Assembly: GCA_016703765.1 (NCBI GenBank)
Contig: JADJBL010000015.1
Location: forward strand, 1-64,000
Reading direction: 5' to 3'
Origin: Saprospirales bacterium
GTDB taxonomy: Bacteria > Bacteroidota > Bacteroidia > Chitinophagales > Saprospiraceae
DNA length: 64,000 nucleotides
The notes beneath the pieces were generated by a model. It saw nothing but the letters and a program-made list of their open reading frames with translations, searched no databases and had not been told where the DNA came from. Numbering within the stretch: position 1 is the stretch's first letter; each line of letters opens with the position of its first letter. A program made the translations under genes and the position numbers. Positions 55,755 through 64,000 of the stretch are shown piece by piece.

Positions 55755-57089
55755 CTATTGGTTCGTGGTGGTTGAAAGAAATTCCCGGACTGCTTTTTTA
55801 AACTGTTCTCCCCGGTCTTCGTAATTCCGGAACAGGTCGAAACTGGCGCATGCCGGCGACAGCAATACGACGTCTCCTTTTTTGGCAAGCCCAAGGGCCT
55901 GCTCTACGGCTTCTTTTGCACTGCGTGCCTCTGAAATGTGCGCGACCATCCCTCCGAATGACTGAACGAGCTTCGCATTGTCCACCCCCATGCAAATGAG
56001 TGCCTTGACCTTTTCCCGGACAAAAGGCATGAGAGGGGCATAGTCATTGCCCTTGTCCGTGCCTCCGGCGATCCAGATCACAGGGCGCGTCATGGCTTCC
56101 AGCGCGTAGTAAACGGCCTCCACATTGGTGGCTTTGCTGTCGTTGAGGAACAATACCCCATCCGATTCCAGCACTTTCTCCATCCGGTGGGGTGTATTTT
56201 CAAAAGTATCGAGGCCTTTTTGAATAAGATTGGGATCCACGCCCAGCAGCAACGCCGTTTGAATGGCGCAGAGGGCGTTGAATCGGTTGTGCCGTCCGCG
56301 CAGCGGGCCTTTGTTCAGGTCAAATGCGTGGCCGTCCACCAATAAGGGCGAGCCTTCGGGACCGCTCTCCATCGAAATCGGGAGCTTCCTGGCCGCGAGC
56401 ATCGTCCGCTTCATGCCGGCCGCAGTGTTTTCGTCGTCGGCGTTGAAGAGGAAATAATCCTGCGGGGTTTGGTTCGCGCCAACCCGGAGCTTGGAGGAGA
56501 TGTAGTTCTCCATGCTGTATTCGTAGCGGTCGAGGTGGTCGGGGGTGATATTGAGCACCAGGGCGATATCCGGCCGGAAATGCTCGATATTGTCGAGTTG
56601 AAAGCTGCTCAGTTCCAGGATGTAGCAATCGAAGCGGTCTGCGATGACTTCCCTGGCAAAGCTGTTGCCCACGTTGCCGCCGATGCCCGCATTCAGGCCG
56701 CCGGTAATGGCCAGGTGGTGTGCCAGCCGGGTGGTCGTTGTTTTTCCGTTGGTACCCGTGATGCCCACGATGGTGGCTTTGGTATACCGGGCTGCAAACT
56801 CGATCTCGGAAACGATGGCGATTCCCTTTTCCCGAAGGAATTGAACGACCTCCGCTTTTTCCGGAATACCGGGGCTTTTCACCACCAGTTCTGCCTGGGC
56901 GATCCGGTCGAGGGAGTGGCGTCCTTCCTCGAAGGGGATGCCTGCCTGTTCCAGTGCAGCTTTATGTGTTGCCGCAATCGAACCCCGGTCGGACAGGAAT
57001 GCCCGGAAGCCCTTGGCCTGCGCCAGAAGCGCAGCGCCAACGCCGCTTTCTCCTCCTCCCAGTATGGCTATTCCGTTATTCGATTGCAT
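55755..57089 (-). CDS. murD: UDP-N-acetylmuramoyl-L-alanine--D-glutamate ligase
   Basis: 444-residue Mur ligase adding D-glutamate. GIAILGGGESGVGAALLAQA is the N-terminal substrate loop, VGITGTNGKTTTTRLAHHL the ATP loop, LELSSFQLDNIEHFRPDIAL the central motif, and FLNDSKATNVEAVYYALEAM the third-domain region. The C-terminus LLSPACASFDLFRNYEDRGE is a MurD hallmark. Four bases separate it from ftsW and three from mraY. Confidence 0.96.
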   Translation of the reverse strand: MQSNNGIAILGGGESGVGAALLAQAKGFRAFLSDRGSIAATHKAALEQAGIPFEEGRHSLDRIAQAELVVKSPGIPEKAEVVQFLREKGIAIVSEIEFAARYTKATIVGITGTNGKTTTTRLAHHLAITGGLNAGIGGNVGNSFAREVIADRFDCYILELSSFQLDNIEHFRPDIALVLNITPDHLDRYEYSMENYISSKLRVGANQTPQDYFLFNADDENTAAGMKRTMLAARKLPISMESGPEGSPLLVDGHAFDLNKGPLRGRHNRFNALCAIQTALLLGVDPNLIQKGLDTFENTPHRMEKVLESDGVLFLNDSKATNVEAVYYALEAMTRPVIWIAGGTDKGNDYAPLMPFVREKVKALICMGVDNAKLVQSFGGMVAHISEARSAKEAVEQALGLAKKGDVVLLSPACASFDLFRNYEDRGEQFKKAVREFLSTTTNQ

Positions 57090-57092
57090 GAG

Positions 57093-58346
57093 TTAACGTA
57101 TTTTCAAAGTCAGGACGGTCAACACGGCCAACAGCAGGCCTACGATCCAAAACCGGGTGACGATCTTCGTCTCCGGCATGCCTTTTTTCTGGTAATGATG
57201 GTGAAGGGGCGACATCAATAAAATGCGCCTTCCCTCTCCGTATCTTTTTTTGGTGTATTTGAACCAGGCGACCTGGAGCACCACCGACAGGTTTTCGACC
57301 AGGAAGATCCCGCACAGCAAGGGGATGAAGAGTTCTTTGCGCAGCAGGATGGCCATGGCTGCGATGATCCCACCAAGGGTCAGGCTCCCGGTATCGCCCA
57401 TGAATATCTGGGCGGGATAGGAGTTGTACCACAGGAAGCCGATGCTGGCGCCCAGGAAGCAGGCGGAAAAGATCACCAGTTCTCCCGAGCCGGGCAAAAA
57501 ATGAATATTGAGGTATTCGGCCGCGATGCTGTTGCCGGATACGTAGGCGAAAATGGCCAGCGTAAAGCCGATGATCCCCGATACGCCCGTGGCCAGGCCG
57601 TCCAGGCCGTCGGTGAGGTTGGCAGCGTTGGAAACGGCCGTCACGATGAAGATCACGATCGGTACGAAGACCATCCAGACCCATACCATGGCATTGTCGC
57701 CTAAGAACCAGAGCAGGGTACGGTAATCGAAGTTGTTGCCTTTGATGAAGGGCACGTTGGTCAGCGTGGTCTTCACGTAGGCGTATTCGATTTTGTTGCC
57801 CGCGGCATCCTCAATGAAGTCGGTTTTTACGATTTCGTATTTGTTCAGAAGCGCTTCATCCATGCCCACGCGCACGACGATGTCTTCGTGGTACAGCATG
57901 ACCAAGGCGATGATGAGCCCGAAAAGGACCTGGCCCAGGATCTTGAACATCCCGCTAAGCCCTTTCTTGTTTTTGCGAAACACCTTGATATAATCGTCCA
58001 GGAAGCCGATGGCCCCCATCACCACCGTGGCCAGGAGCATCAACAGGATGTAGACGTTGCTCAGGTCGGCCATCAGGAGGCAGGGAATGAGGATAGCCAT
58101 GATGATGATCACGCCGCCCATCGTGGGGGTGCCTTCCTTTGCTTTTTGCCCTTCCAGGCCCAGGTCGCGCACGGTTTCGCCGATCTGCAGTTTTTGCAGG
58201 TAGCGCACGATACGTCCTCCGTACACCATGCTGATCAGCAGGGAGATCACAACGGCCACTCCCGCGCGGAATGTGATATACTTAAACAAGCCCGCACCGG
58301 GGATGTCGCAGCAATCTTGAAGCCATTGGAAGAGTTCGTATAACAT
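57093..58346 (-). CDS. mraY: Phospho-N-acetylmuramoyl-pentapeptide-transferase
   Basis: 417-residue integral membrane enzyme forming lipid I. FLDDYIKVFRKNKKGLSG is the first Asp-rich motif, SNAANLTDGLDGLATGVSG the second, and LLMSPLHHHYQKKGMPET the His-rich loop needed for catalysis. About ten membrane helices. It is longer than E. coli MraY (360) because of a periplasmic insertion at about 150-205 (MDEALLNKYEIV onward), which Bacteroidota versions commonly have. Confidence 0.96.
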   Translation of the reverse strand: MLYELFQWLQDCCDIPGAGLFKYITFRAGVAVVISLLISMVYGGRIVRYLQKLQIGETVRDLGLEGQKAKEGTPTMGGVIIIMAILIPCLLMADLSNVYILLMLLATVVMGAIGFLDDYIKVFRKNKKGLSGMFKILGQVLFGLIIALVMLYHEDIVVRVGMDEALLNKYEIVKTDFIEDAAGNKIEYAYVKTTLTNVPFIKGNNFDYRTLLWFLGDNAMVWVWMVFVPIVIFIVTAVSNAANLTDGLDGLATGVSGIIGFTLAIFAYVSGNSIAAEYLNIHFLPGSGELVIFSACFLGASIGFLWYNSYPAQIFMGDTGSLTLGGIIAAMAILLRKELFIPLLCGIFLVENLSVVLQVAWFKYTKKRYGEGRRILLMSPLHHHYQKKGMPETKIVTRFWIVGLLLAVLTVLTLKIR

Positions 58347-58356
58347 TCGAGGGAGT

Positions 58357-58390
58357 TTTTAATTATTAGTTTTTAGTTTTTAGTTATTTA
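58357..58390. repeat. TTTTTAG-word element, copy 4 (single arm)
   Basis: TTTTTAATTATTAGTTTTTAG and TTTTTAGTTATTTA words between the mraY start and the murE stop, without a clear complementary arm. It supplies the murE stop (TAA on the minus strand). Confidence 0.65.
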
Positions 58391-59850
58391 TTGTGGTACC
58401 GCTTAGGGCGGCGAGGAGTTCGGCTACGTCGTCGAAGGGGTGGCGGACTCCTTTTATTTCCTGATATTTTTCGTGGCCTTTGCCGGCGGCCAGGATGATA
58501 TCTCCGGGCTGGGCCAGGGCGCTCGCGGTGCGGATGGCCTCTTTTCGGGAGAGGATGCTCAGCACCTTGGCCTGTTGTTCGGGCAATACGCCTTCCATCA
58601 TCTCGCGGAGGATCTGTTCGGGATCTTCGCTGCGGGGGTTGTCGGAGGTCAGGATGACGCGGTTGCTCCATTTGCAGGCCACGCCTGCCATGACCGGGCG
58701 CTTGGTCTTGTCGCGGTCGCCTCCGCAGCCGACCACGGTGATGATATTTTCCTTTCCCTTCCGCAACTCGTCAATGGTCTGGAGCACTTTTTCCAGGGCG
58801 TCGGGCGTATGGGCGTAATCCACGATACCGACCACGGAGCGGCCGGTGTGCCACGGTTTCGAAGCGGCCGGGCACCGGGGTCAGGCGGCTCAGTTCGGTG
58901 AGCACTTCGGTTTTTTCGAAGCCGAGCAGACGGGCGGTGGCGTACACGGCCAGGTAGTTGCTCGCATTGAAGGCGCCGATCAGGCGGCCGTGGAAATCGG
59001 TTCCATCCAGTTTCATGTGCAGCCCCGAAAATCCGGAGCTCAGTATCCTGGCCTTGAATTTGGCCAGTTTCTTCAGGGCGTAGGTATGCGTTTTGGCGGC
59101 GGTGTTTTGAAGCATGACGCTCCCCCGCGGGTCGTCGGCGTTGACTAAGGCAAAGGCCGTGGCCGGGAGCTCGTCGAAGAGCTGTTTTTTCGCGGCGATA
59201 TAGTTGGCGAAGGTCCCGTGATAGTCCAGGTGATCGTGGGTGATGTTGGTGAACACCGCGCCCTCGAATTGCAGTCCGGCGATCCGTTTCTGGTGGATGG
59301 CATGGCTGCTGGCCTCCATGAATGCGTAGGAACAGCCCGCCTCGACCATGTCGGCCATGTGCTTCTGAATGTAGACCGGGTCGGGGGTGGTCAGCCGGGA
59401 GGGATAGACCTTGCCGCCGATCCGGTTTTCCACGGTCGAAAGCAGGCCCGTCTTGTAGCCGAGGTTGCGGACCAGGTCGCAGAGCAGGGTGGCGGTGGTC
59501 GTTTTGCCGTTGGTGCCGGTCACGGCCACCAGCTTGAGCTTGCGGGAGGGGTTGTCGTAGAAATTGGCCGCGATCAGGCCGAGGGCCAGGGTGCTATCTT
59601 CCACCTGCACCCAGCAAACGCCTGCGGGCAATTCGGCGGGCGCCGTTTGGGCCACGATGACGGAGGCGCCTTTTTGCAGCACTTCCGGAATGAAACGGTG
59701 GCCGTCCACCTGAACGCCTGGCACAGCGACGAACAGATCGCCCGCTTCGATGGCGCGGGAGTCGGCCCCGATGCGGCGGATGGCCGTGCGGGGGTTCCCC
59801 TCCATTCGAAGGACGGTGACGCGATCCAATATGTCCGAAAGCTGTTTCAT
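58380..59850 (-). CDS. murE: UDP-N-acetylmuramoyl-tripeptide synthetase MurE (one-base frameshift)
   Basis: Restored length 489 residues. Residues 1-360 are in one frame (VTGTNGKTTTATLLCDLVRN, the ATP loop; SSHAIHQKRIAGLQFEGAVF; FTNITHDHLDYHGTFANYI) and the last 130 in another (VGIVDYAHTPDALEKVLQTI; VVGCGGDRDKTKRPVMAGVA; SDNPRSEDPEQILREMMEGV). Removing one C at about 58848-58852 (minus strand CACACCGGCC) gives ETVAHGRSVVGIVDYAHTPD. DNPRSEDP is the diaminopimelate-recognition motif (DNPR), so meso-DAP is the likely third amino acid. Confidence 0.94.
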
Positions 59851-59860
59851 ATTTTGTTAC

Positions 59861-61990
59861 TTAGCCGAGGCGCAAATAAAGGGTTTGGCCCCTGACCGGA
59901 GTTCCGGGTTTTACTGATTGTTGAATGACCCTGCCGCAACTGCTGCTGATCTCGACCCTCAATCCCAGGTTTTCGAGCACGAAGAGGGCATCCTGCAGGC
60001 CCATCCCCACGACGTTCGGGATCCTTTTTTTGGAAAGGGTATAGGTCAGCAGGCTGAGCGTGTCGGATTCTGCGCGGAGCAGCACCATGGGGGATTCCGG
60101 ATCTCCCTGGTATTTGATGTCGAATGTCTTGAGCAGGTATTCCATTTCCTTGCGGTCGCCGATATGGTAATCCGGCAACTGGTTTTTCACCAGCTCGGGT
60201 TTCGGTCCGATGTTGATGGGCGTTTGAAGCTCCAGTTTGGTGGCGAATATCTGGTCGGCGATCTCGCGAAACACCGGCAAAGCCACCTCGGCCCCGTACT
60301 GCCCGAAGCTCTTCGGCTCGCTGATCAGCACGATGCAGGAATATTTCGGATTTTCCGCCGGGAAATACCCCGCAAAACTGGCCTGGTAGCCGCCCACATG
60401 GGTTTTGTCGTTGAGGCGCTTGTAGTTGACCTGGGCCGTTCCGGTTTTTCCGGCGAAATTGTATTTATCCGTTTTGAGTTTTTTGGCCGTTCCGTTGAGT
60501 ACCACTTGCTCCAGCAGGAATTGCACTTTTTCGATCGACCTCTTGGATGCGATGCGGCGTTTGATCACCGTGGGCGGGAAGCGGTCGACGGTGTTGCCGT
60601 ATTCCCGGACTTCGGAGACCAGGTAGGGTTTCACCATTTGGCCGTCGTTGGCCACGGCGTTGTAAAAGTTGAGCATTTGTAAGGGGGTGAGCATGACCTC
60701 GTAGCCCGTGGACATCCAGGGCAGGGTCGTGCCGCTCCAGCCGTTGCTGGCGTCGAAAGCCTCCTTGATATAAGGCGCGGCTTCTCCGTCGACCTCGATA
60801 CCGGTTTTCAGGTGGAGGTTGAACTCCTTGAGGTATTCGATGAATTTTTCTTCCTTTTTGGAATCGCCGAAATAGCGCTGCACCAGTTTGGCCATGCCCA
60901 CGTTGGAGGACATTTCGAATACGTGCTGTACAGTGGTCGTGTCTATGTTGTGCGGGTAGGCGTCGACCATTTCGTCCTTGTAAAAGGTCACGTGCCCCCC
61001 GTCGATCTCGATGGAATCGTCGAGGTCGACGTAGCCGGTTTCGAGCAGGGCCAGCATGGAGGCCAGCTTGAAGGTCGATCCCGGCTCGGTGGCCGAGCCG
61101 ATGGCGTAATTATACGTTTCCCACAGGTGGCCTTCTGGGGTGCGTCCGATATTGGAGATGGCGCGGATGGCGCCGGTTTCCACTTCCATGACGATGGCCA
61201 CGCCGTATTCCGCCCGGTGGCGGTCGACCGCGCGGAAGAGGGCCTCTTCGGTCACGTCCTGGATGTCGATATCGATCGTGGTGAGGATATCCTTGCCGCT
61301 CTTGGGTTCGATCTTGGCCAGGTCCTCCATGGGTTTCCAGATGTCTTCCGCTACCCTCATCATCATCTGCTGGCCGGCTTCGCCTCTCAGGACATCGTCG
61401 TATTTTCCTTCGAGGCCGACGGGAGCGATGCCTTCCCGAACGTAGCCGATAGTCCGGTGGGCCAGCAGGCCGAAGGGGCGTTCGCGGCGGAATTTGGGCA
61501 TGACGATCAGCCCGCCCTTGAATTGCCCCATGTTGAACAGGGGGAAATCGCGGATGAGCTTGATCTGTTCGAAGTTCACGTCCTTTTTGATCGACAGGTA
61601 TTGGGCGCCTTCCAGTCGTTTTTGTATCAGTAAGTCGCGGTAGGCCCCGGGAGTAAAGGTTGGATCGATGAAGGTGGCCAGGCAGTATGCCAGGGAGTCG
61701 ACGTATTGGTTGAAATCCGATTCCAGCATCCCGGAGGAGTTGGGGTCGAATGCCACGTCGAAATAGGGAAGCGAGGTAGCCAGCAGGCTGCCGTCGGAGG
61801 AGAGGATATTGCCGCGGTCGGCTTCGAGCTTGCGGAATTGCACGTATTTTTCCTCGGCGCGGCCTTTCCAGTATTCCCCTTCCATCACGCTGATCTGGAC
61901 CGCTTTGGCAAAGATCAGACCCGCCACTACGACCAGCAGGGCCAGCACAAAGTACAATCGGTACAAAACTTCATTGCGGATGGTCGTCAT
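59861..61990 (-). CDS. ftsI: Division transpeptidase FtsI (penicillin-binding protein with PASTA domain)
   Basis: 709 residues. One N-terminal transmembrane helix (VLYRLYFVLALLVVVAGLIF), a dimerisation domain, then the transpeptidase: GSTFKLASMLALLE with nucleophilic Ser of SxxK, SSNVGMAKLVQRYF (SxN), and FAGKTGTAQVNYKRL (KTG). The C-terminal 70 residues form a PASTA domain (IPNVVGMGLQDALFVLENLG), which in other PBPs binds muropeptides or beta-lactams. It cross-links septal peptidoglycan. Located between ftsL and murE, as in the phylum's usual cluster. Confidence 0.95.
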   Translation of the reverse strand: MTTIRNEVLYRLYFVLALLVVVAGLIFAKAVQISVMEGEYWKGRAEEKYVQFRKLEADRGNILSSDGSLLATSLPYFDVAFDPNSSGMLESDFNQYVDSLAYCLATFIDPTFTPGAYRDLLIQKRLEGAQYLSIKKDVNFEQIKLIRDFPLFNMGQFKGGLIVMPKFRRERPFGLLAHRTIGYVREGIAPVGLEGKYDDVLRGEAGQQMMMRVAEDIWKPMEDLAKIEPKSGKDILTTIDIDIQDVTEEALFRAVDRHRAEYGVAIVMEVETGAIRAISNIGRTPEGHLWETYNYAIGSATEPGSTFKLASMLALLETGYVDLDDSIEIDGGHVTFYKDEMVDAYPHNIDTTTVQHVFEMSSNVGMAKLVQRYFGDSKKEEKFIEYLKEFNLHLKTGIEVDGEAAPYIKEAFDASNGWSGTTLPWMSTGYEVMLTPLQMLNFYNAVANDGQMVKPYLVSEVREYGNTVDRFPPTVIKRRIASKRSIEKVQFLLEQVVLNGTAKKLKTDKYNFAGKTGTAQVNYKRLNDKTHVGGYQASFAGYFPAENPKYSCIVLISEPKSFGQYGAEVALPVFREIADQIFATKLELQTPINIGPKPELVKNQLPDYHIGDRKEMEYLLKTFDIKYQGDPESPMVLLRAESDTLSLLTYTLSKKRIPNVVGMGLQDALFVLENLGLRVEISSSCGRVIQQSVKPGTPVRGQTLYLRLG

Positions 61991-62017
61991 AATCCTTGCG
62001 GGTTGATTTTTCGGGGT

Positions 62018-62338
62018 TTAGTCCGGAACCGTTATCTTTTTTTGGCGGCGGATGGATTGGCCCAGGCCCTTGCCTTTCAGTTGGCGGGCCAGCTCCGTGC
62101 GCCGGCTGTTAAAAGCAATATCCGCCCGCAGGGAATGGTATTCCCGGCGGAGGTCTTTCACTTCCTTCTGGAGTTCGAAAACCTCCCGAACTCTTTTTTC
62201 AGCGTAATGTGCGTTGGCGATGTAGATAATGGCGAGGAATCCCAGGAACAGGACAAAAGGCAGGTTCTGGAGCACGAGCTCTGCGCTCTTACTCCCGAGA
62301 GCTGTGTAAACTCCGGTGGATTTTTTGTTTGCCATCAC
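62018..62338 (-). CDS. ftsL: FtsL-like division protein
   Basis: 106-residue bitopic membrane protein. After a basic N-terminus one transmembrane helix at about 26-44 (LPFVLFLGFLAIIYIANAHY) is followed by a heptad-rich coiled coil (VREVFELQKEVKDLRREYHS), the FtsL topology. Sequence identity to known FtsL is expected to be low in this phylum; the position between rsmH and ftsI makes the assignment. Three bases from rsmH. Confidence 0.85.
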   Translation of the reverse strand: MMANKKSTGVYTALGSKSAELVLQNLPFVLFLGFLAIIYIANAHYAEKRVREVFELQKEVKDLRREYHSLRADIAFNSRRTELARQLKGKGLGQSIRRQKKITVPD

Positions 62339-62341
62339 TTG

Positions 62342-63241
62342 CTACTTTAACCGGATACCGGCGCGCATTTTTGCGCTCCGTGCCCGGGGGTTGCGGTTTA
62401 GCTCCTCCTGAGAGGGCGCCTCCGCTTTCTTTGTCAAGATTTCAAAGGGTCGGTAGATATTGCCGTAAAAATCCGACTGTACTTCCCCTTGTATATTTCC
62501 CGTTTTCAGAAAATTCTTTACCATCCGGTCCTCGATGCTGTGGTAGGAGATCACCACCAGCCTGCCTTCCGGATTGAGCGCTTCCTGTGCGCCTTGAAGA
62601 AGGGCTTCCAAGACCTCCGCCTCTTCGTTCACCTCCATCCGCAGGGCCTGAAAGACCTGCGAGAGGTAGCGCATTTTCTGGCCTTTTGCCAGGGCTTCTG
62701 CCAGAGCGAGGAGGTCTCCCACCGTTTTGAACGGTTTTTTTCCTCTCACCTCGGCGATCCGCTGGGCCAGGGTCCTCGCGTTCCGGACTTCTCCGTATTC
62801 GCTGAAGATCTGTTGCAAGGAATTCGCGTCGTACGTATTTAATATGTCTGCCGCCGTTTTTCCGCCTCCCCTATCCATCCGCATATCCAGCTCCGATTCG
62901 AAGCGGTAGGAAAAACCGCGCTCGGCGGTGTCGAACTGGTGGGAAGAAACGCCCAGGTCGGCCAGCAATCCGTCTATTTTTTCCACTCCGTGCAGGCGCA
63001 GATAGCGCTGCAGGTGGCGAAAATTGCCGGCTACGAAGGTAAACCGGGGGTCGTCTAGCAAATTGGCGCTCGCATCTTCGTCCTGATCGAAGCCCAACAG
63101 GCGGCCTTTCGGCCCCAATTGAGCCAGGATCGCTTTGCTGTGCCCTCCTCCTCCGAATGTCGCGTCGACATATATACCGTCTCTTTTGACGGCCAGGTAT
63201 TCAATTGATTCTTTCAATAAGACCGGATCGTGGTAGCTCAT
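62342..63241 (-). CDS. rsmH: 16S rRNA (cytosine(1402)-N(4))-methyltransferase
   Basis: 299-residue SAM-dependent methyltransferase that modifies C1402 in the ribosomal P-site. HDPVLLKESIEYL opens the domain; VDATFGGGGHSKAILAQLG is the SAM-binding glycine loop; LLADLGVSSHQFDTAERGFS and VISYHSIEDRMVKNFLKTG are the catalytic and C-terminal signature stretches. The end RNPRARSAKMRAGIRLK is standard. It overlaps mraZ by ATGA and is cotranscribed with the division cluster. Confidence 0.96.
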   Translation of the reverse strand: MSYHDPVLLKESIEYLAVKRDGIYVDATFGGGGHSKAILAQLGPKGRLLGFDQDEDASANLLDDPRFTFVAGNFRHLQRYLRLHGVEKIDGLLADLGVSSHQFDTAERGFSYRFESELDMRMDRGGGKTAADILNTYDANSLQQIFSEYGEVRNARTLAQRIAEVRGKKPFKTVGDLLALAEALAKGQKMRYLSQVFQALRMEVNEEAEVLEALLQGAQEALNPEGRLVVISYHSIEDRMVKNFLKTGNIQGEVQSDFYGNIYRPFEILTKKAEAPSQEELNRNPRARSAKMRAGIRLK

Positions 63242-63702
63242 TCGGGGTCTTTTCCTGCTTTCTTGTCCCCGAGGACTACCTGGGCCAGATCCGAAAAATC
63301 GGCCGGTTCGTCGTCCAGCATCCGGTCGTATTTGTCTTTGGCCCAGATCTCAATGCGGTCGTTCACGGCTACCAGGATCACGTCGTTTCCGATCCCCGCA
63401 TATTCGAGCAGGCGTTTGGAGATGAGGATCCGGTCGGCGCCGTCGACTTCCATGCGCTGTGCGCCGCGGTAGAAATAGCGCACAAAGTCGCGGTTGCGGC
63501 GGTCGTATTGGTTCAAGCCGTTCACTTCCTTGCTGATCTCTTCCCAAACTTTTTCGGGATAGAGGATCAGGCAGTTTTCAAAGCCCCGGTTGATGACAAA
63601 TGCAGGTTTCTCCTCCCCCAGCTGACTGATCAGCCCCGAGGGAAGCCGCATCCGGCTTTTCGGATCAATTTTGCATTCGTATTCGCCTAATAACTGGGCC
63701 AT
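63238..63702 (-). CDS. mraZ: Transcriptional regulator MraZ
   Basis: 154 residues with two AbrB-like halves: LLGEYECKIDPKSRMRLPSG in the first carries the DxKxR DNA-binding loop, and RILISKRLLEYAGIGNDVIL in the second the paired loop. MraZ forms ring-shaped oligomers that bind direct repeats upstream of its own gene and repress or tune the dcw operon. Candidate repeats lie upstream at 63754-63797. Start at 63702 gives a standard first strand. Confidence 0.94.
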   Translation of the reverse strand: MAQLLGEYECKIDPKSRMRLPSGLISQLGEEKPAFVINRGFENCLILYPEKVWEEISKEVNGLNQYDRRNRDFVRYFYRGAQRMEVDGADRILISKRLLEYAGIGNDVILVAVNDRIEIWAKDKYDRMLDDEPADFSDLAQVVLGDKKAGKDPE

Positions 63703-63703
63703 T

Positions 63704-63797
63704 TACACCTTTACTTAATTTAGGTGTACCAAATGTATTACTTTCCGACACATTTTACCACTTTTCGACACCATTATTTTACACTTTTTTCCACTTT
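63704..63797 (-). promoter_or_regulatory. Putative MraZ boxes and dcw promoter
   Basis: On the minus strand AAAGTGGAAA (63797-63788) and AAAGTGTAAA (63787-63778) are adjacent 10-base direct repeats, and AAAGTGGTAAA (63764-63754) is a third. They fit the AAAGTG motif known for MraZ in other bacteria. The third overlaps the place of the -33 box of TACATTTG (63737-63730), a perfect -7 match. An inverted repeat TACACCT...AGGTGTA (63728-63704) spans the leader up to the start codon. Autorepression is inference. Confidence 0.7.
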
Positions 63798-63819
63798 TTT
63801 GAAATGGGCACGACAAATG

Positions 63820-63865
63820 CAATGATTTGATTACAAAATGCGCGCACTCTGTAATCAAATCATTG
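63820..63865. repeat. Perfect 16-bp inverted repeat upstream of the MraZ boxes
   Basis: Arms CAATGATTTGATTACA (63820-63835) and TGTAATCAAATCATTG (63850-63865) are perfectly complementary with a 14-base loop rich in GCGC. No T-tract follows, so it is not a usual terminator. Could be an operator or a hairpin of an upstream transcript. Confidence 0.8.
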
Positions 63866-64000
63866 AATAAAAAGAATGGTTACTTGGAAAAGGAGTGGGA
63901 GGGATTCCCACTTTGTGACACTGGGGGTTATACTACCCTCCCATAAGATTCAAACAACCCCCTCCACCTCATCTCCAGCACCCCGAGGATGGCTTCGCGG
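63866..64000. other. Window end, no gene seen
   Basis: No convincing open frame on either strand. The last 40 bases become G/C-rich and coding-like (CACCCCGAGGATGGCTTCGC) and may be the 3' part of a minus-strand gene that extends beyond the window. Confidence 0.4.

Overview
The window looks like a chromosomal segment of a moderately GC-rich member of the Bacteroidota, most likely near the Saprospiria/Lewinella side of the phylum (inference from family content, not a database result). The pointers are the phylum-typical gene order of the division and cell-wall (dcw) cluster, paired DUF4252 genes behind an ECF sigma factor, secreted proteins whose signal peptides end in Ala-Gln or Ser-Gln, several -7 boxes of the TAnnTTTG type, and a tmRNA with a YALAA-ending tag.

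Layout. 1-4.1 kb: FAD oxidoreductase, arginine deiminase, thioesterase, YihY-type membrane protein. 4.1-6.6 kb (minus): CCA-adding enzyme and DusB. 6.7-11 kb: a lipoprotein and a tight run Hsp20, USP, CHAD, P-loop kinase, APH-like kinase. 11.3-17.6 kb: FtsH, USP, histone-deacetylase-like enzyme, and an acyl-CoA-ligase/GNAT fusion lacking part of its ATP-grasp domain. 17.7-20.7 kb: secreted caspase-like protease with two secreted proteins of unknown function. 20.7-24.6 kb (minus): a nucleotidyltransferase/APH fusion, a Tat-exported GH109-like oxidoreductase-fold enzyme, and tmRNA. 24.7-33.5 kb: lysine/saccharopine-type dehydrogenase, PurC, FabH, SucC, GNAT, PAP2, LptF/G-like permease. 33.6-38.9 kb: sigma/anti-sigma/DUF4252 cassette and a BNR-repeat secreted protein. 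38.9-41.4 kb: a class-V aminotransferase present as two overlapping broken copies, probably an assembly fault. 41.5-48.2 kb: outer-membrane-type protein, M48 protease, a second sigma/anti-sigma pair, TypA. 48.3-63.8 kb (minus): dcw cluster in transcription order mraZ-rsmH-ftsL-ftsI-murE-mraY-murD-ftsW-murG-murC-ftsQ-ftsA-ftsZ, with putative MraZ boxes upstream.

The most unusual signal is in the gaps. At roughly a dozen sites the space just after a stop codon holds an inverted repeat made of short tandem words of 7-9 bases. The word differs from site to site (AGTTGAAT, GAGTTAAT, CTGGTGA, TTTTTAG, GGTTTAGAG and others). Several of these repeats supply the stop codon and last residues of the gene. 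Two sites 30 kb apart share a nearly identical core.

Quality note: eight genes, including essential ones (ftsZ, ftsW, murE, dusB), are each interrupted by one-base indels, mostly in short homopolymers. I read these as sequencing errors, not true pseudogenes, and annotate the full spans.
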